A DNA stretch of 64,000 nucleotides from Sediminihabitans luteus (GCF_002797595.1 NZ_PGFE01000001.1:248001-312000), one strand, 5' to 3'. Counted from the stretch's first letter, positions 27,696-38,538 are shown. Notes: generated from the letters alone by a model not told the origin. Translations and numbers: made by a program.

Positions 27696-29228
27696 ATGAC
27701 GTCGACCACACCGGGCTCCGGACCCTCGACCCCCGGGGGCGACGGGCATCCGCTCGCCGACCACACCGTGCTCTCGCTCGCCGCGGCGGTGCGCGCGGGC
27801 GAGATCTCCCCGCGCGAGGTGCTCGACGCGACCCTCGACGCGATCGCGAGGGTCGGGCCCCGCGTCGGCGCGTTCGTCGCGGCCGCGCAGGAGGCCAGCA
27901 CCGCGCTCGCGCACGACCAGGCGCGCGCCGCCGAGGAGCGCCTCCTCGAGGCCCGCCGGGACGGCACGCTCGACGCGCTGCCTCCCCTGCTGGGCGTGCC
28001 CGTCCCCGTCAAGGACCTCGTCCAGGTCGCGGGCGTGCCGTTCGGCGCCGGGTCGCGGGCGCTCGACGGCTACGTCGCCCCCGTCGACGACGGGCTCGTC
28101 GGGCTCCTGCGCGACGCGGGCACCCTCATGGTCGGCAAGACGGCGACGCCCGAGCTCGGCATGCCCCCGTACACCGAGCCCGACACCGGACCGCCCGCCC
28201 GCACCCCGTGGGACCTGTCGCGCTCGGCGGGCGGGTCGAGCGGCGGTGCCGCGGCGGCGGTCGCGGCGCGCATCGTGCCCGCCGCGCACGGCAACGACGG
28301 CGGCGGGTCGATCCGCATCCCGGCGAGCGCGTGCGGGCTCGTGGGGCACAAGCCCTCGCGGGGACTGGTCTCGACCGGCCCGTACGGCGTCGACGGCCCG
28401 GGGCTCGCCGCGAACGGCGCGCTGACCCGCACCGTGCGCGACACGGCGGTCCTGCTCGACGTGCTCGCCGTGCCGCAGCCCGGAGACACGTACACGCCCC
28501 CGCGCCTGCCCGTCGCGGGCAGCGACCGGGCCGGCACGTTCCTCGCCGCGTGCGACGTCGCACCGCGCCGCCTGCGCGTGGGCGTGCTGACCGCGCCCGT
28601 GATCGTCGCCGACGCCCCCGTCGACCCCGCGTGCGTCGCGGCGGCCGAGCGCGCGGCCGCGACCCTGACGGACCTCGGCCACGACGTCGTCGTCGCACCC
28701 GTGCCGTTCCCCGCCGAGCGCTGGGCCGCGTTCGAGGCGCTGTGGTCCGTCGGTGCGCTCTCCGCACCGGTGCCGCCCGAGGCCGAGCCGCTGCTCGTGC
28801 CGCTCACGCGGTGGCTGCGCGAGAAGGGCCGCACGGCGTCGGGCCTCGAGGTCGCCCGCGCGTCGTCCGCGGTCCAGGAGATCACGCGCGAGGCGGCCGT
28901 CGCGTGGGCGGGGTTCGACGTCGTGCTCACCCCGACCCTCGCCCGGCTGCCCGCACCCGTCGGGTCGATGCGCGACGACCTCGACCCCGCCGCGGACTTC
29001 CGCGCGCAGATGTCCTACACGCCGTGGACGAGCGTGGCGAACCTCACGGGCCGCCCGTCGATCAGCCTGCCGCTCGGCTGGGCGACCGGGCCGACCGCGG
29101 GCACGACGCTGCCCGTCGGCGTCATGCTCACGGGCGTGCTCGGCGGTGACGCGACGCTGCTCTCCCTCGCGGCGCAGCTCGAGGCCACGACCGGCTGGGC
29201 CGACCGCCTCGCCCCGGTGCACGCGTGA
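27696..29228 (+). CDS. Amidase (amidase-signature family)
   Basis: A 510-residue amidase-signature hydrolase. The Ser-cisSer-Lys triad is visible: Lys in GVPVPVKDLV, the cis-Ser in SAGGSSGGAAAAVAA and the nucleophile Ser in NDGGGSIRIPASACGLVG. The C-terminal stretch FDVVLTPTLARLPAPVG is typical. It hydrolyses a carboxamide (6-aminohexanoate-cyclic-dimer hydrolase-like members are the nearest in motif style), but the substrate is not known. The stop overlaps the GTG of the DUF1697 gene. Confidence 0.93.
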   Translation: MTSTTPGSGPSTPGGDGHPLADHTVLSLAAAVRAGEISPREVLDATLDAIARVGPRVGAFVAAAQEASTALAHDQARAAEERLLEARRDGTLDALPPLLGVPVPVKDLVQVAGVPFGAGSRALDGYVAPVDDGLVGLLRDAGTLMVGKTATPELGMPPYTEPDTGPPARTPWDLSRSAGGSSGGAAAAVAARIVPAAHGNDGGGSIRIPASACGLVGHKPSRGLVSTGPYGVDGPGLAANGALTRTVRDTAVLLDVLAVPQPGDTYTPPRLPVAGSDRAGTFLAACDVAPRRLRVGVLTAPVIVADAPVDPACVAAAERAAATLTDLGHDVVVAPVPFPAERWAAFEALWSVGALSAPVPPEAEPLLVPLTRWLREKGRTASGLEVARASSAVQEITREAAVAWAGFDVVLTPTLARLPAPVGSMRDDLDPAADFRAQMSYTPWTSVANLTGRPSISLPLGWATGPTAGTTLPVGVMLTGVLGGDATLLSLAAQLEATTGWADRLAPVHA

Positions 29229-29776
29229 GCGACCGGGTCGCCGCGCTGCTGCGCGCGGTCAACGTGGGCGGGGTCAAGGTCCCCTCGGCCGACCTGCGCG
29301 CGGCCGCGGACGACGCAGGGCTCGCCGACCCCGTGACGCACCTGGCCACGGGGAACCTCGTGGTCGGGCGGTCCGCGGGGACGACGTCCGCGGACGTGGG
29401 CGCACGGGTCACGGCCGCGCTCGCCGACCGGCTGGGCGTCGAGGTCGACGTCACGGTGCGCACGCACGCCGCGCTGCGCGCCGTCGTCGACGCCGTCCCG
29501 TTCCCCGACGCCGCGCGCGACGACCCGTCGCACCTGGTCGTGCTCTTCCACCCCGCACCGACGACCGTGCCCGCGGGCGAGGTCGACCTCGCGGGCGTGA
29601 CCGGAGCGGGCCGCGAGCGGCTGTGGGCCGCGGGCGACGTGACGTACGCGTGGTACCGCGACGGCATCGGCACCTCGGGCCTCACGGCCCCGCGCCTGGC
29701 GCGGCTGCTCGGGACGTGGGGCACGGGACGCAACTGGAACACGGTGCGACGGCTGGTCGAGCTCACGGCGGGGTGA
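29225..29776 (+). CDS. DUF1697 family protein
   Basis: A 183-residue protein with the DUF1697 pattern: AALLRAVNVGGVKVP at the N-terminus, HLATGNLVVG (usually SGNVVF), and the C-terminal GTWGTGRNWNTVRRLVEL (usually TxRNxxTxxKL). The family has a ferredoxin-like fold of unknown function. It is translationally coupled to the amidase by a GTGA overlap. Confidence 0.88.
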   Translation: MSDRVAALLRAVNVGGVKVPSADLRAAADDAGLADPVTHLATGNLVVGRSAGTTSADVGARVTAALADRLGVEVDVTVRTHAALRAVVDAVPFPDAARDDPSHLVVLFHPAPTTVPAGEVDLAGVTGAGRERLWAAGDVTYAWYRDGIGTSGLTAPRLARLLGTWGTGRNWNTVRRLVELTAG

Positions 29777-29822
29777 GCGGCGTCGGGCCGAGGCTCGCCG
29801 GGGTGAGTCCCGCCGCGACCGG

Positions 29823-29836
29823 CCGCCAGATGGCGG
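29823..29836. promoter_or_regulatory. Small palindrome upstream of nhaA promoter
   Basis: CCGCC-AGAT-GGCGG lies about 30 bp upstream of the nhaA -10 box, roughly at its -35 to -55 region; an operator is possible. Confidence 0.3.
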
Positions 29837-29866
29837 ACCGGCCCCCGCGGGCGGACGCTGAGCACC

Positions 29867-29872
29867 TAGGAT
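29867..29872 (+). promoter_or_regulatory. -10 box of nhaA
   Basis: TAGGAT would start a transcript near 29879, leaving a leader of about 75 nt before the GTG at 29955, unlike the leaderless genes nearby. Confidence 0.5.
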
Positions 29873-29878
29873 GGGGCG

Positions 29879-29954
29879 CGGTGTGCCGGGAAGTCTGGTC
29901 GGCGATACGTACCGGCGCGCGCCGATGCGTCCATCAGCCGACCGAGGGAGACCT
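29879..29954 (+). ncRNA. Candidate structured 5' leader of nhaA
   Basis: The leader between the -10 box and the nhaA ribosome site contains GTGTGCCGGGAAGTCTGG followed by TCGGC, which can fold as nested GCCG/CGGC and CCGG/CTGG helices, then a GC-rich helix of the CGGCGCGC type and the GAGGGAG ribosome site. Sodium-responsive and nhaA-associated RNA motifs are known in other bacteria; I cannot confirm membership from sequence alone. Confidence 0.35.
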
Positions 29955-31349
29955 GTGAGCACTGACCCCGACCGCACGCCCGAGACGACCGCGCCGAACG
30001 CCGCCGCGCCCGAGCCGACGGGGCAGCCCGCGAGCGACCCGTACCCGCTGCCCGAGGGCGAGGGGGTGGTCCCGGCCGTCAAGCGGGCCCGCGCCAAGAC
30101 CCGCAGCTGGGTCACGCGCGAGACGACCGGTGGCGCGCTGCTCATCGGCGCCGCGCTGATCGCGCTCCTGTGGGCCAATTCCCCGTGGCGCGAGGCGTAC
30201 TTCTCGCTCGCCGACACGGTCGTCGGGCCGCACTGGATGCACCTCGACCTGTCGCTCGCCGACTGGGCGGCCGACGGGCTGCTCGCGATCTTCTTCTTCG
30301 TCGTGGGTGTCGAGCTCAAGCAGGAGTTCGTCGCCGGGTCGCTGCGCAACCCGAAGCAGGCGGGCGTCCCGATGCTCGCCGCGGTCGGCGGCATGGCCGT
30401 GCCCGCGATCATCTTCGCGGTCGTCATCGCCGTGAGCGGCGACACGACCGCGGCCGACGGCTGGGCGATCCCGACCGCGACGGACATCGCGTTCGCGCTC
30501 GCGGTGCTCGCGGTGTTCGGCAAGGGACTGCCCGCGGCGATCCGCACGTTCCTGCTCACGCTCGCCGTCGTCGACGACCTCCTCGCGATCGTCATCATCG
30601 CGATCTTCTACACCGACGCGATCCACTGGGCCTACCTCGGCGGCGCGCTCGTCGCGGTCGTGCTGTTCGGCTGGGCCGCACGCATGCGACGCATGCCCTG
30701 GTACCTGCTCGCACCGCTCGCGATCGCGGCGTGGGTGCTCATGCACGCCTCGGGCGTGCACGCGACGATCGCGGGCGTGCTGCTCGGGTTCATGATCCCG
30801 GCGATCGCGATGCACGGGGAGTCCGACTCGCGCACGCACCAGCTCGAGCGCATGTGGCGGCCCATCTCGGCCGGCATCGCGCTGCCGATCTTCGCGTTCT
30901 TCGCGGCCGGCATCTCCGTGGTCGACGCGGGCGGGTTCGGCGAGCTCATCACGCAGCCCGTCGCGCTCGGCATCATCGCGGGCCTGATCCTCGGCAAGCT
31001 CATCGGCGTGCTGGGCGTGACCGCGCTGCTGACCCGGTTCACGCCGCTGCGCCTCGCGACCGGCATCGGGGTGCGCGACCTGCTGCCCGTGGGCCTGCTC
31101 GCGGGCATCGGGTTCACGGTCTCGTTGCTCATCGCCGAGCTCTCGTTCCCCGGCACGGGCGACGTCGCGAGCGAGCACACCGACGGCGCGAAGGTCGCGA
31201 TCCTCGTGGCCTCGGTCATCGCCGCGGTCCTCGCCGCGCTGACGCTGCGCTGGGACGCGCGCCGCGCCCGCTCCGCGGACATGAACCGCGACGGCATCAT
31301 CGACGAGATCGACGAGTTCATCGGCGACCCGGACGACGTCAACCGCTGA
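29955..31349 (+). CDS. nhaA: Na+/H+ antiporter NhaA with EF-hand-like tail
   Basis: A 464-residue NhaA, exchanging Na+ for H+ across the membrane. Hallmarks are LLWANSPW, FFFVVGVELKQEF, the double-Asp ion site LAVVDDLLAI and GIGFTVSLLIAELSF. The GTG start has GAGGGAG 4-5 nt upstream; an earlier in-frame start at 29871 falls on the promoter. The first 45 residues are Pro/Ala-rich cytoplasmic sequence. The tail at about 442-464 holds DMNRDGIIDEID, a DxNxDGxxDxxD calcium-loop-like motif not part of the normal family. Confidence 0.95.
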   Translation: MSTDPDRTPETTAPNAAAPEPTGQPASDPYPLPEGEGVVPAVKRARAKTRSWVTRETTGGALLIGAALIALLWANSPWREAYFSLADTVVGPHWMHLDLSLADWAADGLLAIFFFVVGVELKQEFVAGSLRNPKQAGVPMLAAVGGMAVPAIIFAVVIAVSGDTTAADGWAIPTATDIAFALAVLAVFGKGLPAAIRTFLLTLAVVDDLLAIVIIAIFYTDAIHWAYLGGALVAVVLFGWAARMRRMPWYLLAPLAIAAWVLMHASGVHATIAGVLLGFMIPAIAMHGESDSRTHQLERMWRPISAGIALPIFAFFAAGISVVDAGGFGELITQPVALGIIAGLILGKLIGVLGVTALLTRFTPLRLATGIGVRDLLPVGLLAGIGFTVSLLIAELSFPGTGDVASEHTDGAKVAILVASVIAAVLAALTLRWDARRARSADMNRDGIIDEIDEFIGDPDDVNR

Positions 31350-31360
31350 CGCCCACTGCC

Positions 31361-31424
31361 CGCCGAGCACGGGGTCAGGCACACGTCGCGCGTCCCGCGG
31401 TGTGCCCGACCCCGTGCTCGGCGC
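31361..31424. repeat. Long nested palindrome, copy 2 (GCCGAGCACGGGGTC family)
   Basis: Arms at about 31361-31383 and 31400-31424 share the core GCCGAGCACGGGGTC with the palindrome at 10926-10986 and differ by one mismatch. It separates the convergent nhaA and ramB genes and may act as a bidirectional terminator. Confidence 0.88.
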
Positions 31425-31429
31425 GCATC

Positions 31430-32926
31430 TCAGGACGGCGGGGCGTGCCGTTCGAGGAACGTGTAGACCTCGGTCTGGTCGACCCCGGGGAACGCGCCGA
31501 CCGGCATCGCCGCGAGCATGCTCGCGTGCGGTCGCGCGCTCGGCCACGCCTGGTCGGCCCAGCGCTCGGCGAGCGGCCCCGGCGGGCGACGGCAGCACGT
31601 CTCGTCGGGGCAGCGCGAGGCCGCACGCTCGGTGGTCTCGCGCCCCCGGAACCAGCGCACGTGCGCGAACGGCACCCCGACGCTGACCGAGAACTCTCCG
31701 TCGGCCGTGTCCTGGACGCGGGACGTGCACCAGTACGTGCCCGACGGCGTGTCGGTGTACTGGTAGTACGGGCTGAGCCGGTCCTCGACGTCGAACACGA
31801 CGCGCGCGGTCCAGTGCCGGCACACGTACTGCCCCTCGACCGCCCCGAGCGCGTCCGCCGGGAACTGCACGCCGTCGTTCTCGTACGCCTTGTGGATCAC
31901 GCCCGACTCGTGGATCTTCATGAAGTGCACCGGGATCGCGAGGTGCCGCGTCGCGAGGTTCGTGAACCGGTGCGCCGCGGTCTCGTAGCTCACCGCGAAC
32001 GCGTCGCGGAGGTCCTCGACCGAGACCTGACGCGCCTCCTTGGCCTCGCGCAGCAGCTTGACCGCGTCGCGCTCGGGCAGCATGAGCGCCGCGCTGAGAT
32101 AGTTCGACTCCACGCGCTGGCGCAGGAACTCCGCGTAGTCGCCCGGCTCGGCGTGGCCGAGCACGTGGCTCGCGAGCGCCTGGAGCAGCGCCGAGCGCGG
32201 GTCGCTCGACGCGCGGGCCGCGCTCGAGGGCAGGTAGACGCGGTGGTTGCGGTGGTCGATCACCGACCGCGTCGAGTGCGGCAGGTCGCCCACGTAGTGC
32301 AGCGTGAACCCGAGATGCGCGGCCAGGTCGGCCGCGACGCGCTGCGAGAGCGGCCCCCGCACGTGCCCGACGCTGTCGAGCAGCTCGCGCGCCTTGGCCT
32401 CGAGCTCGGGGAAGTAGTTGTCCTGCGCGCGCATGAGCGTGCGCAGCTCGGCGTTGGCGCGGCGCGCCTCCTCGGGCGTCGCGGCCCGCTCGGTGTGCAG
32501 CCGGGCGATCTCGCGCTGGAGCGCGACGATCGCCTCGAGCGCGTCGTCGGGCAGGCCCTTGCCCACGCGCACCCGGGGCAGGTCGAGCGCCGCGTAGAGC
32601 GGGCCGCGGACGGCGCGCTCGAGCTCGATCTCGAGCGCGTCCCTCCGGCTCGGGGGCTCGGGGGCGAGGAGGTCCTCGAGGGTCGCGTCGAGCGCGCGGG
32701 CGATCTGGTGGAGCTGGCTGAAGCGCGGCTCGCGCTTGCCGTTCTCGAGCATCGACACCTGCGAGGGCGCGCGGTCGATCGCGGCGCCGAGGTCCTCGAG
32801 CGTCATGCCCCGCCGCGTGCGCAGGTGGCGTATCCGGCGGCCCACGACGAGGGCGTCGGGCTCGTCGTCGAGCGGGATTCGCGGAGGTTCCGGGGTTCTC
32901 CCGGCACGTGGGGTGGTGATTGCCAT
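31430..32926 (-). CDS. ramB: RamB-like XRE/ScfR-family acetate metabolism regulator
   Basis: A 498-residue regulator. An XRE helix-turn-helix (about residues 28-82: GRRIRHLRTRRGMTLEDLG ... PSQVSMLENGKREP) is followed by an IrrE/ImmA-like domain with the degenerate site ALASHVLGHAEP, and a C-terminal domain with conserved cysteines (QYVCRHW, TYWCTSR, CPDETCCRRP). This is the layout of RamB of Corynebacterium, which controls isocitrate lyase and malate synthase. It is divergent from aceA, which supports that role. The start is the ATG at 32926; an in-frame start 24 nt upstream is less likely. Confidence 0.9.
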   Translation of the reverse strand: MAITTPRAGRTPEPPRIPLDDEPDALVVGRRIRHLRTRRGMTLEDLGAAIDRAPSQVSMLENGKREPRFSQLHQIARALDATLEDLLAPEPPSRRDALEIELERAVRGPLYAALDLPRVRVGKGLPDDALEAIVALQREIARLHTERAATPEEARRANAELRTLMRAQDNYFPELEAKARELLDSVGHVRGPLSQRVAADLAAHLGFTLHYVGDLPHSTRSVIDHRNHRVYLPSSAARASSDPRSALLQALASHVLGHAEPGDYAEFLRQRVESNYLSAALMLPERDAVKLLREAKEARQVSVEDLRDAFAVSYETAAHRFTNLATRHLAIPVHFMKIHESGVIHKAYENDGVQFPADALGAVEGQYVCRHWTARVVFDVEDRLSPYYQYTDTPSGTYWCTSRVQDTADGEFSVSVGVPFAHVRWFRGRETTERAASRCPDETCCRRPPGPLAERWADQAWPSARPHASMLAAMPVGAFPGVDQTEVYTFLERHAPPS

Positions 32927-33070
32927 GATCGAGGGTGACACACGACACATCCTGCGAACAAGAGAAGAACCCTGATTCTTTCCTCCGAGTCACGGTTGTC
33001 GGGGTGTTGCGGCGCGAAGGACAGTCGTTGTGCGGCCCCCACCGGTCGCAACGACCCGACGCCCGCTCCC
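32927..33070. promoter_or_regulatory. Divergent ramB/aceA promoter region
   Basis: This intergenic stretch includes an A-rich segment (CGAACAAGAGAAGAAC, near 32955) that is less GC-rich than its surroundings. It must hold the aceA promoter and the probable RamB target; I could not assign -35/-10 boxes with confidence. Confidence 0.4.
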
Positions 33071-33082
33071 AGGAGGCACCCC

Positions 33083-34567
33083 GTGAACAGCCCGAAGATC
33101 GTCACCCGCCGTTCCGCCGACGAGTACCCCACGCGCCGCACCGTCGCCGCGGCCGTCGCGACCGCGGGCGTCGAGGTCACCGAGCGCATCGGTGCCGACG
33201 GGCACCCCGCCGGACCGACCGCGGCGCCGACGTCCGCCACCCGGCCCCGCCCGGGCGACCAGACCCAGACGGCCGCCGAGCTCGAGCTCGAGTGGGAGAC
33301 CGACCCCCGGTGGGCCGGCGTGCGCCGCGACTACACCGCGGCCGACGTCATCGCGATCCGCGGGGCCGTGCGCGAGGAGCGCACGCTCGCCCGGCGCGGC
33401 GCCGAGAAGCTCTGGCAGCTCGTCAACCGCGGTGCCGACACGCACGGCGAGCCGCAGTGGGCCGCCGCGCTCGGCGCCCTCACGGGCAACCAGGCCGTGC
33501 AGCAGGTCCGCGCCGGCCTCGAGGCCGTGTACCTCTCGGGCTGGCAGGTCGCGGGCGACGCGAACCTCTCGGGCCAGACGTACCCCGACCAGTCGCTCTA
33601 CCCCGCCAACTCGGTGCCCGCCGTCGTGCGACGCATCAACAACGCGCTGCTGCGCGCCGGCCAGGTCGAGTTCGCGGAAGGGTCCGAGGGCGAGCAGTCG
33701 GGCGACGTCCGCGACTGGCTCGCGCCGATCGTCGCCGACGCCGAGGCCGGGTTCGGCGGCCCGCTCAACGCCTACGAGCTCATGCACCAGATGATCGAGG
33801 CCGGCGCCGCGGGCGTGCACTTCGAGGACCAGCTCGCGTCCGAGAAGAAGTGCGGCCACCTCGGCGGCAAGGTGCTCGTGCCCACCGCGCAGCACGTGCG
33901 CACGCTCAACGCCGCGCGCCTCGCCGCCGACGTCGCGGGCGTGCCGACCGTGATCGTCGCGCGCACCGACTCGCTCGCGGCCGACCTCATCACGAGCGAC
34001 GTCGACGAGCGCGACCAGCCGTACCTGACCGGCGAGCGCACGAGCGAGGGCTTCTACCGCACGGCGCCCGGCGAGGACGTCGTCGTCGCCCGCGCCCTCG
34101 CCTACGCCGAGTACGCCGACATGATCTGGGTCGAGACGTCCGAGCCCGACCTCGAGCTCGCCCGTCGCGTCGCGGACGCCGTGCACGCGCAGTTCCCCGA
34201 CAAGAAGCTCGCCTACAACTGCTCGCCGTCGTTCAACTGGAAGAAGCACCTCGACGACGAGACCATCGCGCGGTTCCAGCGGGACCTCGCCTCGTACGGC
34301 TACACGTTCCAGTTCATCACCCTCGCGGGCTTCCACGCCCTGAACCACTCGATGTTCGAGCTGGCCCGCGGCTACAACGACCGCGCCATGAGCGCGTACG
34401 TCGAGCTGCAGGAGGCCGAGTTCGCCTCCGAGCAGCACGGGTACACCGCCACCCGCCACCAGCGGGAGGTCGGCACCGGGTACTTCGACCGGGTCTCCAC
34501 GGCCCTCAACCCGGCGAGCGCCACCCTCGCGCTCGCCGGGTCGACCGAGACCGCGCAGTTCCACTAG
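33083..34567 (+). CDS. aceA: Isocitrate lyase
   Basis: A 494-residue isocitrate lyase, splitting isocitrate into glyoxylate and succinate in the glyoxylate shunt. The catalytic loop KKCGHLGGK has its cysteine at 257. [12 protein letters not shown] and [14 protein letters not shown] are intact. An AGGAGG ribosome site at 33071-33076 with 6-nt spacing fixes the GTG start. The catalytic cysteine lies about 60 residues later than in E. coli AceA (Cys195), because of an N-terminal extension before [10 protein letters not shown]. The partner malate synthase follows after 257 nt. Confidence 0.97.
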   Translation: MNSPKIVTRRSADEYPTRRTVAAAVATAGVEVTERIGADGHPAGPTAAPTSATRPRPGDQTQTAAELELEWETDPRWAGVRRDYTAADVIAIRGAVREERTLARRGAEKLWQLVNRGADTHGEPQWAAALGALTGNQAVQQVRAGLEAVYLSGWQVAGDANLSGQTYPDQSLYPANSVPAVVRRINNALLRAGQVEFAEGSEGEQSGDVRDWLAPIVADAEAGFGGPLNAYELMHQMIEAGAAGVHFEDQLASEKKCGHLGGKVLVPTAQHVRTLNAARLAADVAGVPTVIVARTDSLAADLITSDVDERDQPYLTGERTSEGFYRTAPGEDVVVARALAYAEYADMIWVETSEPDLELARRVADAVHAQFPDKKLAYNCSPSFNWKKHLDDETIARFQRDLASYGYTFQFITLAGFHALNHSMFELARGYNDRAMSAYVELQEAEFASEQHGYTATRHQREVGTGYFDRVSTALNPASATLALAGSTETAQFH

Positions 34568-34589
34568 GCCCCGCCTCGCGGGCAGCCTG

Positions 34590-34677
34590 CACCGGCCCGC
34601 CGTCCGCGGCCTGCCGTCACCGGCCCGCCGTCCGCGGCTTGCCGTCACCGGCCCGCCGTCACCGGCCCGCCGTCCGC
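34590..34677. repeat. Tandem CACCGGCCCGCCGTCCGCGG repeats
   Basis: Two 28-bp units (CACCGGCCCGCCGT plus CCGCGGCCTGCCGT, second with CTT) are followed by a 14-bp half unit and a partial unit, between aceA and the long palindrome. It is non-coding. Confidence 0.8.
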
Positions 34678-34748
34678 GAGATAGAAGCGAGGGCGCGAGG
34701 TAGAACGCAGCACGCTCTACCTCGCGCGCGGAGCTCTATCTCGCGGAC
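34672..34748. repeat. Long nested palindrome built of four CGCGAGRTAGA half-sites
   Basis: The outer arm GTCCGCGAGATAGA (34672-34685) pairs with 34735-34748. The inner arm CGCGAGGTAGA (34694-34704) pairs with 34716-34726. Outer and inner arms are nearly the same sequence, so the element is two direct half-sites facing two inverted ones. It lies between aceA and aceB. Confidence 0.9.
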
Positions 34749-34824
34749 GGCTCCCCCGGCGCAGACCGCCGACCGCTGCAGAGCAACCGACCGAGACGCA
34801 CCCGAGACATCCCAGGAGCGCATC

Positions 34825-36585
<1,761 letters not shown>

Positions 36586-36623
36586 CCGGCGTCCGCCACC
36601 GGGCCCGGCTAGCGCCGGGGCCA

Positions 36624-36689
36624 ACCGCCGAACGCGCGATCCGTTCGCCGATTCTCGGAATCGGCGGTACGGATCGCGCGTTCGGCGGT
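36624..36689. repeat. Long nested palindrome downstream of aceB
   Basis: A perfect 21-bp outer arm starting ACCGCCGAACGCGCGATCC (36624-36644) pairs with 36669-36689. A further 8-bp stem GCCGATTC/GAATCGGC (36647-36654, 36658-36665) closes on a TCG loop. It has the same two-level architecture as the other palindromes but a different sequence. Confidence 0.92.
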
Positions 36690-36761
36690 GGTGCGACCGG
36701 GCCAGGGGTGCGAGAGTCGTGCCGCACCCCGGACCGGGGCGCCGACGACGAGAGGGGCACC

Positions 36762-38531
36762 GTGCGAGCCGGACGAGCCGTGGCACGGTGGTGGCGCGAC
36801 GTCCGCCCCGCCACGGGCACGTTCGGCCGGTCGGCCGGCGCCGGCGTCCCCGGCGCGATCGGCGGGGTGCCCGACGGCATGGCGACCGCGACGCTCGTCG
36901 GCGTGAGCCCCATCCACGGGCTCTACGCGACCGCCGTGGGGCGCATCGCGGGCGGCCTCACCGCCGACTCGCGGCTCATGATCATCACGACCACGAGCGC
37001 CGCCGCGCTCGCCGCGGGCTCGGCGGTCGCCGGGTTCGACGCCGACGACCGGCTCGCCGCGATGATCCTCGTGACCCTGCTCGCGGGCGTCCTGATGATC
37101 GTCGCGGGCGTCGCGGGGCTCGGCCGGCTCACCGGGTTCGTCTCGCACTCGGTCATGACCGGGTTCCTCACCGGGGTGTCCGTGAACATCGTGCTCGGGC
37201 AGCTCGACGACCTCCTGGGCGCCGACGCGTCGGGCTCGGTGCCCGTGCTGCAGGCGCTGGACGTGCTGACGTCACCGGGCACCTGGAGCGTGCCGACCAT
37301 GGTCGTCGGCGGCGGCTCGATCGCGATCCTGCTCGCCCTCGCGCGGACCCGCGTCGCGCCGTACGCCGCGGTCGTCGCGCTCGCCGTGACCGCCGTCGGG
37401 GTGTGGCTCGCGCACGCCGACGCGGTCGCGCTCGTGAGCGACACGGGAGCGATCCCCGTCGGCCTCCCCGTGCCCGCGCTCCCCCGCCTCACCCTGATCG
37501 ACGCCGACGTCGTGGTCGGCGCGCTCGCCGTCGCCGCGATCGTGCTCGTCCAGGGCGCGGGCGTCGCCGAGTCGGCGCCCAACCCCGACGGACGGCGCGC
37601 CGACCCGAACCGGAACTTCGTCGCGCAGGGCGTCGCGAACGTGGCCGTCGGGTTCTTCCGCGGCATCCCCGTGGGCGGCTCGGTCGGCCAGACCGCGATC
37701 TCGACCGCCGCCGGGGCACGCGACCGCTGGGCCGGGATCATGTCGGGCGTGTGGGTGCTCGTCGTGCTCGTCGCGCTCTCGGGCCCCGTCGGCGCGGTCC
37801 CGTCCGCGACCCTCGCCGCGGTGCTCGTCGTCGCCTCCGTCGGGTCGATCCGCCCCACCGCGATCGCGACCGCGACCCGCACCGGCGGGCAGTCGCAGGT
37901 CGCGCTCGCGACGACGTTCCTCGCGACGCTCCTGCTGCCCGTCGCCGCGGCCGTCGGCATCGGGGCGGCGCTGTCGATCCTGCTGCAGGCCAACCGCGAG
38001 TCGCAGGACCTGCGCATCGTGCGCCTCGTGCGCGGCGACGACGGGCGCGTTCACGAGGAACCCACCCCGCGCGAGCTGCCGTCCGACGAGATCACCGTGC
38101 TCGACGTCTACGGCAGCCTCTTCTACGCGGGCGCGCGGTCGCTCGACGCCGCCCTGCCCGACCCGACCGACGCCCGCGGGGCCGTCGTCGTGCTCCGGCT
38201 GCGCGGCCGCGCGAGCCTCGGCGCGACCGCCTTCACGGTGCTCGCCGCCTACGCCGACCGCCTCGCGGAGCACGAGGGCAGGTTCTACGTCAGCGGCGTC
38301 GACCAGGTGCTCGCCGACCGGTTCGAGCACGTGATCGACCTGCGCGTGCACGAGCGCATCAAGGTGTTCCCCGCGACACCCGTGATCGGCGAGTCGACCG
38401 CCGACGCGATCCGGCACGCCGAGGCCTGGCTGCTGCGCGGCGTCGAGACCGAGCAGATCCCCGTCGTGCCCGGGCCGGGGCCGGTCGCGCGGCTGTGGGG
38501 CCGGGTGCGGGGGCTGTGGCGGCGGGGGTGA
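36762..38531 (+). CDS. SulP-family anion transporter with STAS-like domain
   Basis: A 589-residue SulP/SLC26 permease, probably for sulfate, bicarbonate or another anion. The transmembrane part (about residues 25-420) contains GVPDGMATATLVGVSPIHGLYA, SRLMIITTTSAAALAAGSA and GFFRGIPVGGSVGQTAIS. The C-terminal 150 residues form a STAS-like domain (EITVLDVYGSLFYAGARSL ... VVLRLRGRASLGATAFTVL). The GTG start at 36762 has AGAGGGG about 4 nt upstream. Compared with most SulP proteins the N-terminus is short. The substrate cannot be told from sequence. Confidence 0.9.
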   Translation: MRAGRAVARWWRDVRPATGTFGRSAGAGVPGAIGGVPDGMATATLVGVSPIHGLYATAVGRIAGGLTADSRLMIITTTSAAALAAGSAVAGFDADDRLAAMILVTLLAGVLMIVAGVAGLGRLTGFVSHSVMTGFLTGVSVNIVLGQLDDLLGADASGSVPVLQALDVLTSPGTWSVPTMVVGGGSIAILLALARTRVAPYAAVVALAVTAVGVWLAHADAVALVSDTGAIPVGLPVPALPRLTLIDADVVVGALAVAAIVLVQGAGVAESAPNPDGRRADPNRNFVAQGVANVAVGFFRGIPVGGSVGQTAISTAAGARDRWAGIMSGVWVLVVLVALSGPVGAVPSATLAAVLVVASVGSIRPTAIATATRTGGQSQVALATTFLATLLLPVAAAVGIGAALSILLQANRESQDLRIVRLVRGDDGRVHEEPTPRELPSDEITVLDVYGSLFYAGARSLDAALPDPTDARGAVVVLRLRGRASLGATAFTVLAAYADRLAEHEGRFYVSGVDQVLADRFEHVIDLRVHERIKVFPATPVIGESTADAIRHAEAWLLRGVETEQIPVVPGPGPVARLWGRVRGLWRRG

Positions 38532-38538
38532 GCGCGGA

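Noticed and set aside
32935-34824. Very long N-terminal extension of malate synthase through the aceA gene
   Set aside because: The frame is open but encodes shadow sequence; an AGGAG site at 34814-34818 marks the true ATG at 34825.
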